From JAVVPL01 sp036655775 (lineage in GTDB: Bacteria; Bacteroidota; Bacteroidia; Bacteroidales; P3): 25,891 nt of DNA. Below are positions 1 to 7,255 of the stretch, piece by piece. How positions within the stretch are numbered: the stretch's first letter is position 1; every line of letters starts with the position of its first letter. Position numbers and translations under genes: made by a program. The notes below the pieces were generated by a model that ran no database searches, was not told the DNA's origin, and worked only from the letters and a program-made list of their open reading frames with translations. The stretch spans positions 1 through 25,891 of the forward strand of contig JAVVPL010000018.1 in NCBI GenBank assembly GCA_036655775.1, in the 5' to 3' direction.

Positions 1-188
1 TTGCAGCCACATCTGACGCATTGAAAAAAGGCGATCGCCTTGCTTTAATTGGATTTGGATCTTTTTCTATTTCTAAAAGAGCCGCACGTAAAGGTCGTAA
101 CCCTAGAACGGGTAAAGAAATTAAAATTGCCGCTAAAAAAGTCGTTAAATTTAAAGCTGGTGCAGCATTAAGCAAAAAAGTGAAGTAA
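1..188 (+). CDS. HU-family DNA-binding protein, 3' part only
   Basis: The reading frame is open from the window edge (first full codon at base 3) to TAA at 186-188 and gives 61 residues, about two thirds of a normal 90-residue HU. The visible part has the HU core 'GFGSFSISKRAARKGRNPRTG'-type segment: the GFGxF turn, then the basic beta-arm with RKGRNPRTGKEI, whose Pro in NPRTG intercalates into the DNA minor groove in this family. The tail is Lys/Ala rich and ends in KKVK. HU homodimers bend and compact DNA without strong sequence preference. The start lies outside the window. A strong terminator follows 22 bp after the stop, so this gene is transcriptionally separate from trmH. HU versus an IHF-like paralogue cannot be decided from this fragment. 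Confidence 0.93.
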   Translation, partial: AATSDALKKGDRLALIGFGSFSISKRAARKGRNPRTGKEIKIAAKKVVKFKAGAALSKKVK

Positions 189-210
189 TTCATCTTTACA
201 AACACACTAA

Positions 211-243
211 AGTCCTGCCTTTTCTAGGGCGGGACTTTTTTTT
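211..243 (+). terminator. Rho-independent terminator after the HU gene
   Basis: A 9-bp stem is formed by AGTCCTGCC (211-219) and GGCGGGACT (228-236) with one G-T pair. It has an 8-nt loop and is followed directly by a run of T to 243. This is the strongest intrinsic terminator in the window. It ends the HU transcript just before trmH. Confidence 0.93.
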
Positions 244-256
244 AATACGGATTGTA

Positions 257-964
257 ATGAACCCATCCATAGATCTAAATCAACAAAAAGCACTAATAGA
301 ACATTTACGTTCTTGTATAGCTCCACAGCGCTACAATAAATTTATAGAAGTTTTGGAAAATAGAACGCAGCATCTTTGCGTAGTATTGGAAAATATTTAT
401 CAATCTCAAAATGCAAGTGCAATTTTGAGAACTTGCGAATGTTTTGGAATTCAAGATGTTCATATTATAGAAAAAAGTTTTGACTATACGATATCGCCCG
501 AAGTCGCTTTAGGATCCAATAAATGGCTCAATCTGCAATATGCACAACCAGCCACTGAAAACAACACTTTGGAAACGTACCAAAAATTAAAAGCCGCTGG
601 CTACCAAATTGTAGCAACTTGTCTGCATCAAGAAGCAGAATCTCTCTACGACTACGATTTTACAAAAAAAACAGCGCTTGTTTTTGGTACTGAATTGTCT
701 GGACTTAGTCCTCAGGCCATTGCTTTGGCAGATAAATATATACATATTCCTATTGTCGGCTTTACCGAAAGTTACAATGTATCGGTATCGGCAGCCCTGT
801 GTTTACAACACCTAAGTAGACAACTTAGAAATAGTTCTATTCCTTGGCAATTGGACGAAACAAGTAAACTACAAACACTCCTTCAATGGATGAAAAATTC
901 GATACGAGCGAGTGAACAAATTGTGGCAAGATGGGAAAAAGAACAAATGTCAAAAAAAATATAA
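257..964 (+). CDS. trmH: tRNA/rRNA 2'-O-ribose methyltransferase, TrmH (SpoU) type
   Basis: A 235-residue SPOUT-class methyltransferase, most like TrmH, which methylates the ribose of G18 in the D-loop of tRNAs using S-adenosylmethionine. The three SpoU motifs are visible. Motif 1 is NASAILRT at residues 52-59, with the conserved Asn and Arg. Motif 2 is FGTELSGLS at 143-151. Motif 3 is IPIVGFTESYNVSVSAAL at 164-181, which forms the SAM-binding trefoil knot. The N-terminal (about 1-45) and C-terminal (about 190-235) extensions resemble the helical flanks of TrmH rather than the L30e-like domain of RlmB. The gene starts 14 bp after the HU terminator. No clean TAnnTTTG promoter was seen in front of it, so its promoter is unassigned. 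rseC follows 28 bp downstream. Exact substrate (tRNA G18 or another RNA) is inferred from family resemblance. Confidence 0.9.
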   Translation: MNPSIDLNQQKALIEHLRSCIAPQRYNKFIEVLENRTQHLCVVLENIYQSQNASAILRTCECFGIQDVHIIEKSFDYTISPEVALGSNKWLNLQYAQPATENNTLETYQKLKAAGYQIVATCLHQEAESLYDYDFTKKTALVFGTELSGLSPQAIALADKYIHIPIVGFTESYNVSVSAALCLQHLSRQLRNSSIPWQLDETSKLQTLLQWMKNSIRASEQIVARWEKEQMSKKI

Positions 965-992
965 TTGTTTACTCTATTTAGAAAATAAAAAA

Positions 993-1424
993 ATGTCACA
1001 AAACAACAATACCGTATCTCATATTGGACGCATCGAATCTATCGATGGCGAAAATATTCACGTACTTATCACTTCCGTATCCGCTTGTGCGCATTGTACC
1101 TCTAAGACTGCATGTAGTATGTCTGAAAAAACGGAAAAAAAAATAACAATACAAACCCTTAATGCTTCAGAATATACTGTGGGAGAAGAAGTTTATGTAA
1201 TTCTTCAACAAAGCATGGGCATTCAAGCCATTTGGTGGGCCTATCTACTTCCTTTTTTAATTCTTATTATCACTTTATTGATAGGGAATACCCTTTTAGA
1301 CGAAGAAGGTCCCGTTGCCTTAATCTCATTTGTCAGTCTTGCTATTTATTACCTTGTTTTATATTATTTCCGAAAAATTTTGGCGAAAAAATTCACATTC
1401 ACAATTGCCAAAATAGAAAAGTAA
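993..1424 (+). CDS. rseC: RseC-like SoxR-reducing / positive regulator membrane protein
   Basis: A 143-residue protein of the RseC/MucC family. In Gammaproteobacteria these act with the Rnf-type (Rsx) electron-transfer complex in re-reducing SoxR and modulate sigma-E. The N-terminal half carries a Cys cluster, SACAHCTSKTAC, at about residues 28-39 (C-x2-C-x5-C), typical of the family. Two hydrophobic helices follow (WWAYLLPFLILIITLLIG and ALISFVSLAIYYLVLYYF), with a short basic cytoplasmic tail. The start at 993 was chosen because the family N-terminus fits MSQNNN. A longer reading from 912 overlaps the end of trmH and adds an unrelated basic segment. No rnf/rsx, rpoE, rseA or soxR gene is in the window, so its partners here are unknown. 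It probably shares a transcript with trmH. Confidence 0.8.
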   Translation: MSQNNNTVSHIGRIESIDGENIHVLITSVSACAHCTSKTACSMSEKTEKKITIQTLNASEYTVGEEVYVILQQSMGIQAIWWAYLLPFLILIITLLIGNTLLDEEGPVALISFVSLAIYYLVLYYFRKILAKKFTFTIAKIEK

Positions 1425-1454
1425 AACAAAAAATCGACAAAACTGCCTAGATAT

Positions 1455-1479
1455 AAGCCTATTTGTAGATCTTAGGCTT
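1455..1479 (+). terminator. Possible weak terminator after rseC
   Basis: AAGCCTA (1455-1461) and TAGGCTT (1473-1479) form a 7-bp stem with an 11-nt loop, about 30 bp after the rseC stop. The following T tract is short and interrupted, so termination would be inefficient. A separate promoter follows immediately, which supports a transcription boundary here. Confidence 0.45.
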
Positions 1480-1488
1480 TGATTGCAA

Positions 1489-1517
1489 TTGAAATTGCAA
1501 AAAAATGCGTATATTTG
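1489..1517 (+). promoter_or_regulatory. Bacteroidota-type promoter for fabG
   Basis: TTG at 1489-1491, an 18-nt spacer and TATATTTG at 1510-1517 match the Bacteroidota primary sigma consensus (TTTG or TTG, 17-23 nt, TAnnTTTG). The predicted transcript would start about 20 nt before the ATG at 1543. The upstream in-frame TTG at 1483 therefore lies before the promoter and is not a credible start. Confidence 0.65.
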
Positions 1518-1542
1518 TAATGTAATTTTAAAATTAAAAAAC

Positions 1543-2286
1543 ATGTTACTACAAGGAAAAACTGCCTTAATTACCGGTGCCGCCAGAGGTATTGGAAAAG
1601 CTATCGCAATTCGTATGGCAAAAGAAGGTGCCAACATTGCTTTTACAGACTTGAATGCCGATGAGAATATGAAAGCGGTAGAGAATGAATTAATTTCTTT
1701 GGGTGTGAAAGCCAAAGGATATGCATCAAATGCAGCCAATTATACCCAAACGCAAGAAGTAGTGGACAAAATCGTGTCCGATTTTGGACGTATTGATATT
1801 CTTGTAAATAATGCAGGGATTACCAAAGATGGACTTTTAATGAAAATGTCCGAAGAACAATGGGATATGGTATTGAATGTAAATTTAAAATCTGTTTTCA
1901 ATTTTACTAAAGCGGTGCAACCTACCCTATTGAAACAACGTAGCGGAAGTATTATCAATATGAGTTCGGTGGTAGGGGTATCTGGAAATGCTGGTCAATC
2001 CAATTATTCAGCATCCAAAGCGGGAATTATCGGATTTACCAAATCCATTGGTAAAGAAATTGGATCTCGCAATATTCGTTGCAATGCCGTTGCGCCTGGT
2101 TTTATTCTTACGGATATGACCTTACAACTTTCGGAAGAAGTACGTAAACAATGGGCAGACAAAATTCCATTGAGACGTGGTGGAACCCCTGAAGATGTGG
2201 CTAATGTCTGCGTATTTTTGGCAAGCGATTTATCCTCGTATGTGAGTGGTCAAATAATTCATGTTTGCGGTGGCATGAATATGTAA
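1543..2286 (+). CDS. fabG: 3-oxoacyl-[acyl-carrier-protein] reductase
   Basis: A 247-residue short-chain dehydrogenase of normal FabG length. FabG reduces 3-oxoacyl-ACP to 3-hydroxyacyl-ACP with NADPH in each fatty-acid elongation cycle in the cytoplasm. Visible motifs are the dinucleotide-binding TGAARGIG (11-18), NNAG (89-92), the catalytic Asn in LNVNL (114), Ser142 in the SSVVG stretch, and the Y155-x3-K159 pair in NYSASK. The C-terminal FLASDLSSYVSGQ and GG segments are typical of FabG. The ATG at 1543 is preferred over an upstream TTG because it aligns with the usual short N-terminus and lies just after the promoter. It probably starts a three-gene unit with the VWA protein (5-bp gap) and the beta-barrel protein. 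FabG is favoured over other SDRs by overall similarity, but no other fab gene is nearby. Confidence 0.92.
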   Translation: MLLQGKTALITGAARGIGKAIAIRMAKEGANIAFTDLNADENMKAVENELISLGVKAKGYASNAANYTQTQEVVDKIVSDFGRIDILVNNAGITKDGLLMKMSEEQWDMVLNVNLKSVFNFTKAVQPTLLKQRSGSIINMSSVVGVSGNAGQSNYSASKAGIIGFTKSIGKEIGSRNIRCNAVAPGFILTDMTLQLSEEVRKQWADKIPLRRGGTPEDVANVCVFLASDLSSYVSGQIIHVCGGMNM

Positions 2287-2291
2287 AATCT

Positions 2292-4385
2292 ATGCAAATT
2301 TTAATTTCGTATTCAGCTGGCTTATATGTGGCCTGTGCGCTTGTTGCAGGAGGTGCTACGGCTTTGCTGTATTACAAAAATAAAAAAGATGAGTATCCTA
2401 AACGTGTGCGAGCCATTTTATCGCTGCTTCGTTTTGTACTCGTCTTTTTTATTTGTTTTTTATTGCTTTCACCTTTGATAAAAATGAACAGCCGTAGAAT
2501 TGAAAAACCCACGGTAGTTGTGGCTTTGGATCATTCGGCATCTATTCTTGCCAATATTTCCAAGCCCAAACAAATTGATAGTGTTCAACAAATTTTAAAA
2601 ACAAAAATAGATCAATTTTGCGCACAACTTTCTACTAAATATAATGTACATCCACTTTCTTTTGGCGGAAAAAATGAAAATGGATTTTCGTATCATTTTA
2701 CACAAAAACAAACCAATTATGCGTCTCTTTTTGAAGAGGTAAAAACTCGTTTTACAAATAGAGAAGTAGGCGCTTTTGTACTTATCAGCGATGGCAATTA
2801 CAATCAAGGGCAAGAAGCTATTTCGGCCTATAAAAACATTGGATTTCCTCTATATACCGTAGCCTTAGGAGATACAAATCCACAAATTGATCTAGGCGTA
2901 GAGGAAATTCATTTTAACAATTTTGTATTTGTTAAACAAAACACACCTATTGAAATTGATATTTTCGCAAGCAAATGCAAGGGACAAACGGCATGGATTA
3001 GCCTCTATAAAGGCTCCAAACTACTGGATAAAACCAGTGTGCAAATTAATTCAGAATCGTTTGCAAAATCGGTTTCGTTTAATTTTGTAGCCGAGGATTT
3101 AGGACTCCAAAAATACACCGTCATTTGCAGTACTTTGAAAGGTGAAAAAAATAAATTCAATAATCATAAAGATTTTTATTTAGAAGTATTGGAGGGAAAA
3201 CAAAAAATTCTACTTTTAGCACAGAGTCCGCATCCTGATATTAGCGCATTAAAACAAAGTATCGAAAGCCATGCTTTATATGAGGTGGAAGTAGGCTTAG
3301 CTTCAAAGATGAATGTGTCTATAAGCAATTACAATTTAGTTATTTTACATCAACTTCCATCTAGAGAAAATCATATAAGCCAATTACTCAAAGAGTGTAC
3401 GGACAAACAAATTCCCAGATGGTATATATTGGGAAATCTAAGCGATTTGAATGAATTAAATCGTTGGCAAAGTGGCGTATCTATTCAAAGTAAAGGAAAT
3501 CGATGGAACGAGGTTTTGGCCAGAACAAGCAAAGATTTTAATTATTTTTCTTTGGATGCGAATACTCAAAATGCCATACAAGAATTTCCTCCTTTGTATG
3601 CTCCTTTTGGTATTTACACCTTGGATCCATCGGCTCAAAATTTATTTGCTCAAAACATTGGCAATATCGAATCGACCTATCCTTTATGGCTTTTCAATAT
3701 TAGCAGTTCGCAACGCAGTTCCGTTCTTTGTGGAAGCGGCCTTTGGCGTTGGCGCATGCAAGATTTTGCCAAAAACAAAAACACAGAGGCTTTTGATGAA
3801 TTAATTGCAAAAAGTATTCAATTTTTGGCGGTACAACAAAAACACGAAGCTTTACAAATAAAAAGTCCGAAATTATTTTACGAAACCGAGCCTGTAATTC
3901 TCAATGCAGAATTGTATAATGAGGCCTTTGAATGTGTAAACAACGTAGATGTTCACCTTTCTCTCAAAGATAGTAATGGAAAAAAGTATCAATTTGTTTT
4001 TTCACCCTATCAAAATAGCTATCGTTTAGAAATAGGCAGTCTACCTATTGGACTGTATACCTACACCGCTTGGACTCATTTAGGAAATAAAAAACATATT
4101 GCTAAAGGTCAATTTAGGCTTATTGATTTAGCATTAGAAAATACACAATGGGTAGCCAATTATACGGTTTTATACAATTTGGCACATCGCTATCAAGGTA
4201 AAATGTATACCCTGCCGCAATTGGATCAATTGGCCGATCAACTTCTTCATACCCAATCCTTACCTTCAATTATCTACAACGAAAAATCGTATATTGAATT
4301 CGTGCATCAAAAATTGGTATTTTTCTTACTTCTTTTGCTCTTAACTTTGGAATGGAGTATACGGAAATGGTATGGATGCCTATAA
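2292..4385 (+). CDS. BatA-like membrane protein with VWA and GATase-like domains
   Basis: A 697-residue protein of a Bacteroidota family usually left hypothetical. It has two N-terminal membrane helices (about 8-28 and 41-63), then a von Willebrand A domain with an intact MIDAS: D80-x-S-x-S84 and SDG at 166-168, followed by TVALGDT at 189-195. A beta-rich region (about 205-300) resembles an Ig-like domain. A stretch from about 304 to 400 (KILLLA, LVILHQLPS) resembles the alpha/beta amidotransferase-like domain found in such proteins. A last short helix (about 675-688) ends in the LEWxxRKxxG-type tail common in this group. The MIDAS implies metal-dependent protein binding on the periplasmic side. 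The partner is unknown. The ATG at 2292 follows the fabG stop by 5 bp. A longer reading from 2265 overlaps fabG and is rejected. Domain assignment is from motifs only. Confidence 0.75.
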   Translation: MQILISYSAGLYVACALVAGGATALLYYKNKKDEYPKRVRAILSLLRFVLVFFICFLLLSPLIKMNSRRIEKPTVVVALDHSASILANISKPKQIDSVQQILKTKIDQFCAQLSTKYNVHPLSFGGKNENGFSYHFTQKQTNYASLFEEVKTRFTNREVGAFVLISDGNYNQGQEAISAYKNIGFPLYTVALGDTNPQIDLGVEEIHFNNFVFVKQNTPIEIDIFASKCKGQTAWISLYKGSKLLDKTSVQINSESFAKSVSFNFVAEDLGLQKYTVICSTLKGEKNKFNNHKDFYLEVLEGKQKILLLAQSPHPDISALKQSIESHALYEVEVGLASKMNVSISNYNLVILHQLPSRENHISQLLKECTDKQIPRWYILGNLSDLNELNRWQSGVSIQSKGNRWNEVLARTSKDFNYFSLDANTQNAIQEFPPLYAPFGIYTLDPSAQNLFAQNIGNIESTYPLWLFNISSSQRSSVLCGSGLWRWRMQDFAKNKNTEAFDELIAKSIQFLAVQQKHEALQIKSPKLFYETEPVILNAELYNEAFECVNNVDVHLSLKDSNGKKYQFVFSPYQNSYRLEIGSLPIGLYTYTAWTHLGNKKHIAKGQFRLIDLALENTQWVANYTVLYNLAHRYQGKMYTLPQLDQLADQLLHTQSLPSIIYNEKSYIEFVHQKLVFFLLLLLLTLEWSIRKWYGCL

Positions 4386-4420
4386 ATATAGTTATTAAAA
4401 TATTTAAATCTTACAAAAAT

Positions 4421-5011
4421 ATGAAAAAGCAAAACGTTTTTTTAGTACTCTGGCTGCTAATCGGCATCAGTATCTTTGGTTCACAAGTTAAGGCTCAAAA
4501 TAAAGGGATTTTCAAAATAGGCGTACAAGGGGCAATTGCTTTTGGAACTAACAATACCAAATATCCAGGGGGCGGTGCTTTACTTGATTTTAAATATTTT
4601 GTAAGTGATCGGTTTACCTTGAGTTTAACTACGGGATGGCAAGCCTCTACGCATCATTCGTTGAAACAAGCACGGGTGATTATAGCCAACGTCCCTATCT
4701 TTGCGGGAACTGAATTTTATTTTTTAAAAAAGTCGAAGATTAAACCGTATATTGGGGTTGGCTTAGGCACCGCTTTTTGTTATTCGCAATTGTCTATCTC
4801 TACCTCCGAAAACGTTCTATCTAATTCCACGCAAAAAGTGGAGTTTGCATCTAGTTGGCTTATGAATATTAACGAAAAGATAGGTTGTGAATTTGAAGTA
4901 CATCCACATGTAGCTTTGTTTGCCGAATTTAATTGTAGCCAATATGTACTTGGCGATTTTATTGATGATTTTACAATGAGTTTTGGCTTGGGAGCGCGTT
5001 TTAATTTTTAA
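4421..5011 (+). CDS. Small outer-membrane beta-barrel protein
   Basis: A 196-residue secreted protein with a clear signal peptide: a Lys-rich start, a hydrophobic core to about residue 20 and likely cleavage after VKAQ (about 25-26). The mature part alternates polar and hydrophobic residues and is rich in Gly and aromatics. It ends in FGLGARFNF with a terminal Phe, the usual outer-membrane assembly signal. This fits an eight-stranded OmpW/OmpX-like or 'porin family' barrel. The substrate or role is unknown. ATG 4421 was chosen because it begins the signal peptide; the frame opens at 4352 inside the preceding gene. The 35-bp gap from the VWA gene shows no terminator, so co-transcription is likely. 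It is convergent with queG and the last 11 bp of the two genes overlap. Confidence 0.78.
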   Translation: MKKQNVFLVLWLLIGISIFGSQVKAQNKGIFKIGVQGAIAFGTNNTKYPGGGALLDFKYFVSDRFTLSLTTGWQASTHHSLKQARVIIANVPIFAGTEFYFLKKSKIKPYIGVGLGTAFCYSQLSISTSENVLSNSTQKVEFASSWLMNINEKIGCEFEVHPHVALFAEFNCSQYVLGDFIDDFTMSFGLGARFNF

Positions 5012-5960
5012 AGTATACAATTTTGATATTCCGCTGTATTTTTTTTAGACCTAAACGTAAAAGGGGACTCTCTGCAAATTGGGTATTAAACTCCTCGTCA
5101 TTCATGTTGAGCCATTGTTCAGGAGTTAAACCTAACAAATAGGAATTGGCTTGAAATTCGGGATGCATTCGAGAACTAAACATCCGTCCACTTTTTATAC
5201 AATCTAAATTGAATACGCAATTTTTTTGACAACTATCACAACCGTAAAACAGGCTCATTTTCGACTGAAGCTCAATAGCAATAGATTCACTTTCTATACT
5301 TGCATAGGATAGGCATTTTGAAGCATTTAATCCGCCCTGAAGCAACAAAGCACCCGTCGGACACGAATGTAGGCAGCTTTGCACACACGAGGCACAGGGG
5401 CTTTGCATTAAATCTAAAGGCCTATCATAAGTCAAAGGCACACTACATAGTAAAATACCTATAAAGCAATAGCTACCAAAATCAGGATGCAACAGTAAGC
5501 CATGTCGACCTATCCAACCCAAACCAGCACGTTCGGCCCAAGCTTTTTCCATAATAGGTGCCGTATCAACAAAACATCGGCTTTGCAAATGAGGAATTTC
5601 ATTTTGACAATATTCTTGTAATAAAAACAATCGATTTTTAAGAACTTTATGATAATCGTCCGCTTGCGCATATACAGAAATTCCAGGTGCATTTTGCAAC
5701 GATTCGGAGGAAGAACCAAAGACGGAGGCCCCATAATTCATTAAGACCACCACTACACTTTCAGCCTGCGGCATCAAAATTTTAGGATTGCATCGTTTAT
5801 CCATATTTCGAGCCATATACGCCATATCTGCATGAAATTGATTGGCAATATATTTTTTCAAATATATGGTTTCCTGCGCTAAAGGGGCTGTTTGCGCGAT
5901 ACCACAAGCATCAAATCCGAGTTGTTTTGCTTTTACTTTGATTTTGGCAGAGAGTGACAT
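5001..5960 (-). CDS. queG: Epoxyqueuosine reductase
   Basis: A 319-residue protein. QueG is a cobalamin-dependent iron-sulfur enzyme that reduces epoxyqueuosine to queuosine, the last step of wobble-base modification in GUN-anticodon tRNAs. The catalytic-Asp motif VDTAP (131-135) is followed by the family signature GLGWIGRHGLLLHPDFG (146-162). The first [4Fe-4S] site is C189-x2-C192-x3-C196-x3-C200-P. The second uses C241-x2-C244-x3-C248 in CDSCQKNC, plus a further Cys such as C206 or C216 region residues. The usual Pro after C248 is Val here, a minor deviation. ATG 5960 lies 10 bp after the ruvB stop. A longer frame to 6002 would overlap ruvB and add an atypical N-terminus. It is expressed from the ruvB promoter. 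No other queuosine gene is in the window. Confidence 0.92.
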   Translation of the reverse strand: MSLSAKIKVKAKQLGFDACGIAQTAPLAQETIYLKKYIANQFHADMAYMARNMDKRCNPKILMPQAESVVVVLMNYGASVFGSSSESLQNAPGISVYAQADDYHKVLKNRLFLLQEYCQNEIPHLQSRCFVDTAPIMEKAWAERAGLGWIGRHGLLLHPDFGSYCFIGILLCSVPLTYDRPLDLMQSPCASCVQSCLHSCPTGALLLQGGLNASKCLSYASIESESIAIELQSKMSLFYGCDSCQKNCVFNLDCIKSGRMFSSRMHPEFQANSYLLGLTPEQWLNMNDEEFNTQFAESPLLRLGLKKIQRNIKIVYFKN

Positions 5961-5970
5961 GCAAAAAATA

Positions 5971-6980
5971 TTAAAACAATTGCTCCGAATTCTTAAGTCC
6001 AAGTTTGCCTAAATGCTGATAGGCCAAAGCGGTGACTTCTCTCCCTCGAGGGGTACGCATCATATAGCCTTCTTGTATTAAGAAAGGTTCATAGACTTCT
6101 TCGATCGTACCTCCATCCTCCCCTACGGCTGTAGCAATGGTGGTCAACCCCACGGGGCCCCCTTTAAATTTTTCGATAATAGTCAACAATATTTTATTAT
6201 CCATCTCATCCAATCCATGTTTATCTACATGTAAAGCCTCCAAAGCATATTGCGCTATTTTTACATCTATAATTCCATCGCCTACAATTTGAGCAAAATC
6301 GCGCACCCGACGAAGTAATAAATTGGCAATACGCGGAGTGCCTCTACTTCGACGAGCAATTTCAAAGGCTGCATCCTCATAAATTTCCACTTCCAATAAG
6401 GAGGCGGATCGCANNNNNNNNNNGAATTATAATAACTCAAACGGGCATTGATCCCAAAACGCGAACGCAAGGGCGAAGTCAATAATCCCGATCGTGTTGT
6501 AGCTCCAATAAGTGTAAAGGGATTTAATCCGATTTGTACACTCCGTGCATTGGGTCCCGTTTCGATCATAATATCGATTTTATAATCTTCCATGGCTGAA
6601 TATAAATATTCTTCTACCACAGGACTTAAACGATGTATTTCATCAATAAATAAAACATCATTAGGTTCCAAATTGGTCAAAAGACCAGCCAACTCACCAG
6701 GTTTGTCCAAAACAGGACCTGAAGTGGTTTTTACTGCTACCCCCAATTCGTTAGCTATAATATACGAAAGTGTAGTTTTCCCTAAACCTGGAGGGCCATG
6801 TAAAAGGACATGATCCAAGGCCTCCCCTCTTTGACGAGCCGCCATCACAAAAACTTTCAAATTGTCGACTACTTGTTCCTGCCCTTGAAAACTATCAAAT
6901 AAAGAAGGACGTAAGGCCCTCTCGACCTCTTTGTCGTTCGGATTTAATGGTGCAGAATTGGGATTCAAATTGTCGTTCAT
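5971..6980 (-). CDS. ruvB: Holliday junction branch-migration ATPase (contains assembly gap)
   Basis: RuvB is the AAA+ hexameric motor that drives branch migration of Holliday junctions with RuvA. From the ATG at 6980 the N-terminal part shows Walker A GPPGLGKTT (62-70), Walker B LFIDEIHRL (110-118), sensor 1 GATTRSG (159-165) and the arginine-finger segment SPLRSRFG (169-176). After the gap the frame resumes with RSASLLEVEI, then RRSRGTPRIA and the C-terminal winged-helix domain (GLTTIATAVGEDGGTIEE to the end). Ten N at 6414-6423 put the two halves in different frames. Known RuvB proteins have about nine residues between the YYN/YYD motif and RSA, so roughly 23 real bases are missing, not 10. 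I read this as one intact gene with a placeholder gap, not a frameshift. It leads the ruvB-queG transcript. Confidence 0.94.
6414..6423. other. Assembly gap (10 N) inside ruvB
   Basis: Ten undetermined bases join two parts of ruvB that are in different frames. The length is a placeholder; conservation suggests about 23 bases are missing. Confidence 0.97.
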
Positions 6981-7005
6981 AAATATAGTATAAAATCGTA
7001 TTCTG

Positions 7006-7036
7006 CAAAGATACGGGTTTGACGTCTATTCTCAAA
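7006..7036 (-). promoter_or_regulatory. Bacteroidota-type promoter for ruvB-queG
   Basis: On the - strand TTTG (7036-7033), a 19-nt spacer and TATCTTTG (7013-7006) match both boxes of the Bacteroidota consensus exactly. Transcription would begin near 7000, giving a leader of about 20 nt before the ruvB ATG at 6980. This is the best promoter match in the window. Confidence 0.8.
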
Positions 7037-7069
7037 GTATCTCAAATAAAAAATAAGCGTAAAAATAAA

Positions 7070-7099
7070 TCTATGATTTTTTTTAAAAAAAATCATAGA
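7070..7099. repeat. Perfect 30-bp palindrome between ruvB and the stress-protein gene
   Basis: TCTATGATTTTTTTT (7070-7084) is followed without spacer by its exact reverse complement AAAAAAAATCATAGA (7085-7099). It lies in a 275-bp divergent gap, about 35 bp upstream of the ruvB -33 box and about 156 bp upstream of the stress-protein ATG. Both neighbours are transcribed away from it, so it is not an ordinary terminator for either. It could be an operator, an AT-cruciform, or the end of an unseen small transcript. The rest of the gap is AT-rich; I saw no clear plus-strand promoter. Confidence 0.85.
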
Positions 7100-7255
7100 A
7101 AGCTACCAATATATTAAAATTTATATCTAAATTCGCATATATTTTGATTCAGTTCGTTTTTTGCTTGTAAAATAGCTTGTTTTCGAACTTTATCAGTCTA
7201 TACTGCCTCGTATATTTTCAAGTTGAAAATACAATTTTAATAAAACTATTAACAC

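Noticed and set aside
912..992. Longer N-terminus of the rseC-like gene overlapping trmH
   Set aside because: The added 27 residues are basic, do not fit the family, and lie over the end of trmH; ATG 993 gives the usual start.
1483..1542. Upstream TTG start for fabG
   Set aside because: It precedes the predicted promoter and adds 20 residues not seen in FabG.
3472..3804. A 110-codon + strand reading frame inside the VWA gene
   Set aside because: It has no recognisable domain and is fully covered by the intact VWA protein in another frame.
6282..6413. True frameshift pseudogene in ruvB
   Set aside because: The frame change coincides exactly with the N run, and all motifs on both sides are intact.
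7101..7255. Promoter of the universal stress protein gene
   Set aside because: TATATTTT-like boxes occur near 7138 and 7211, but neither has a matching -33 element at the right spacing.
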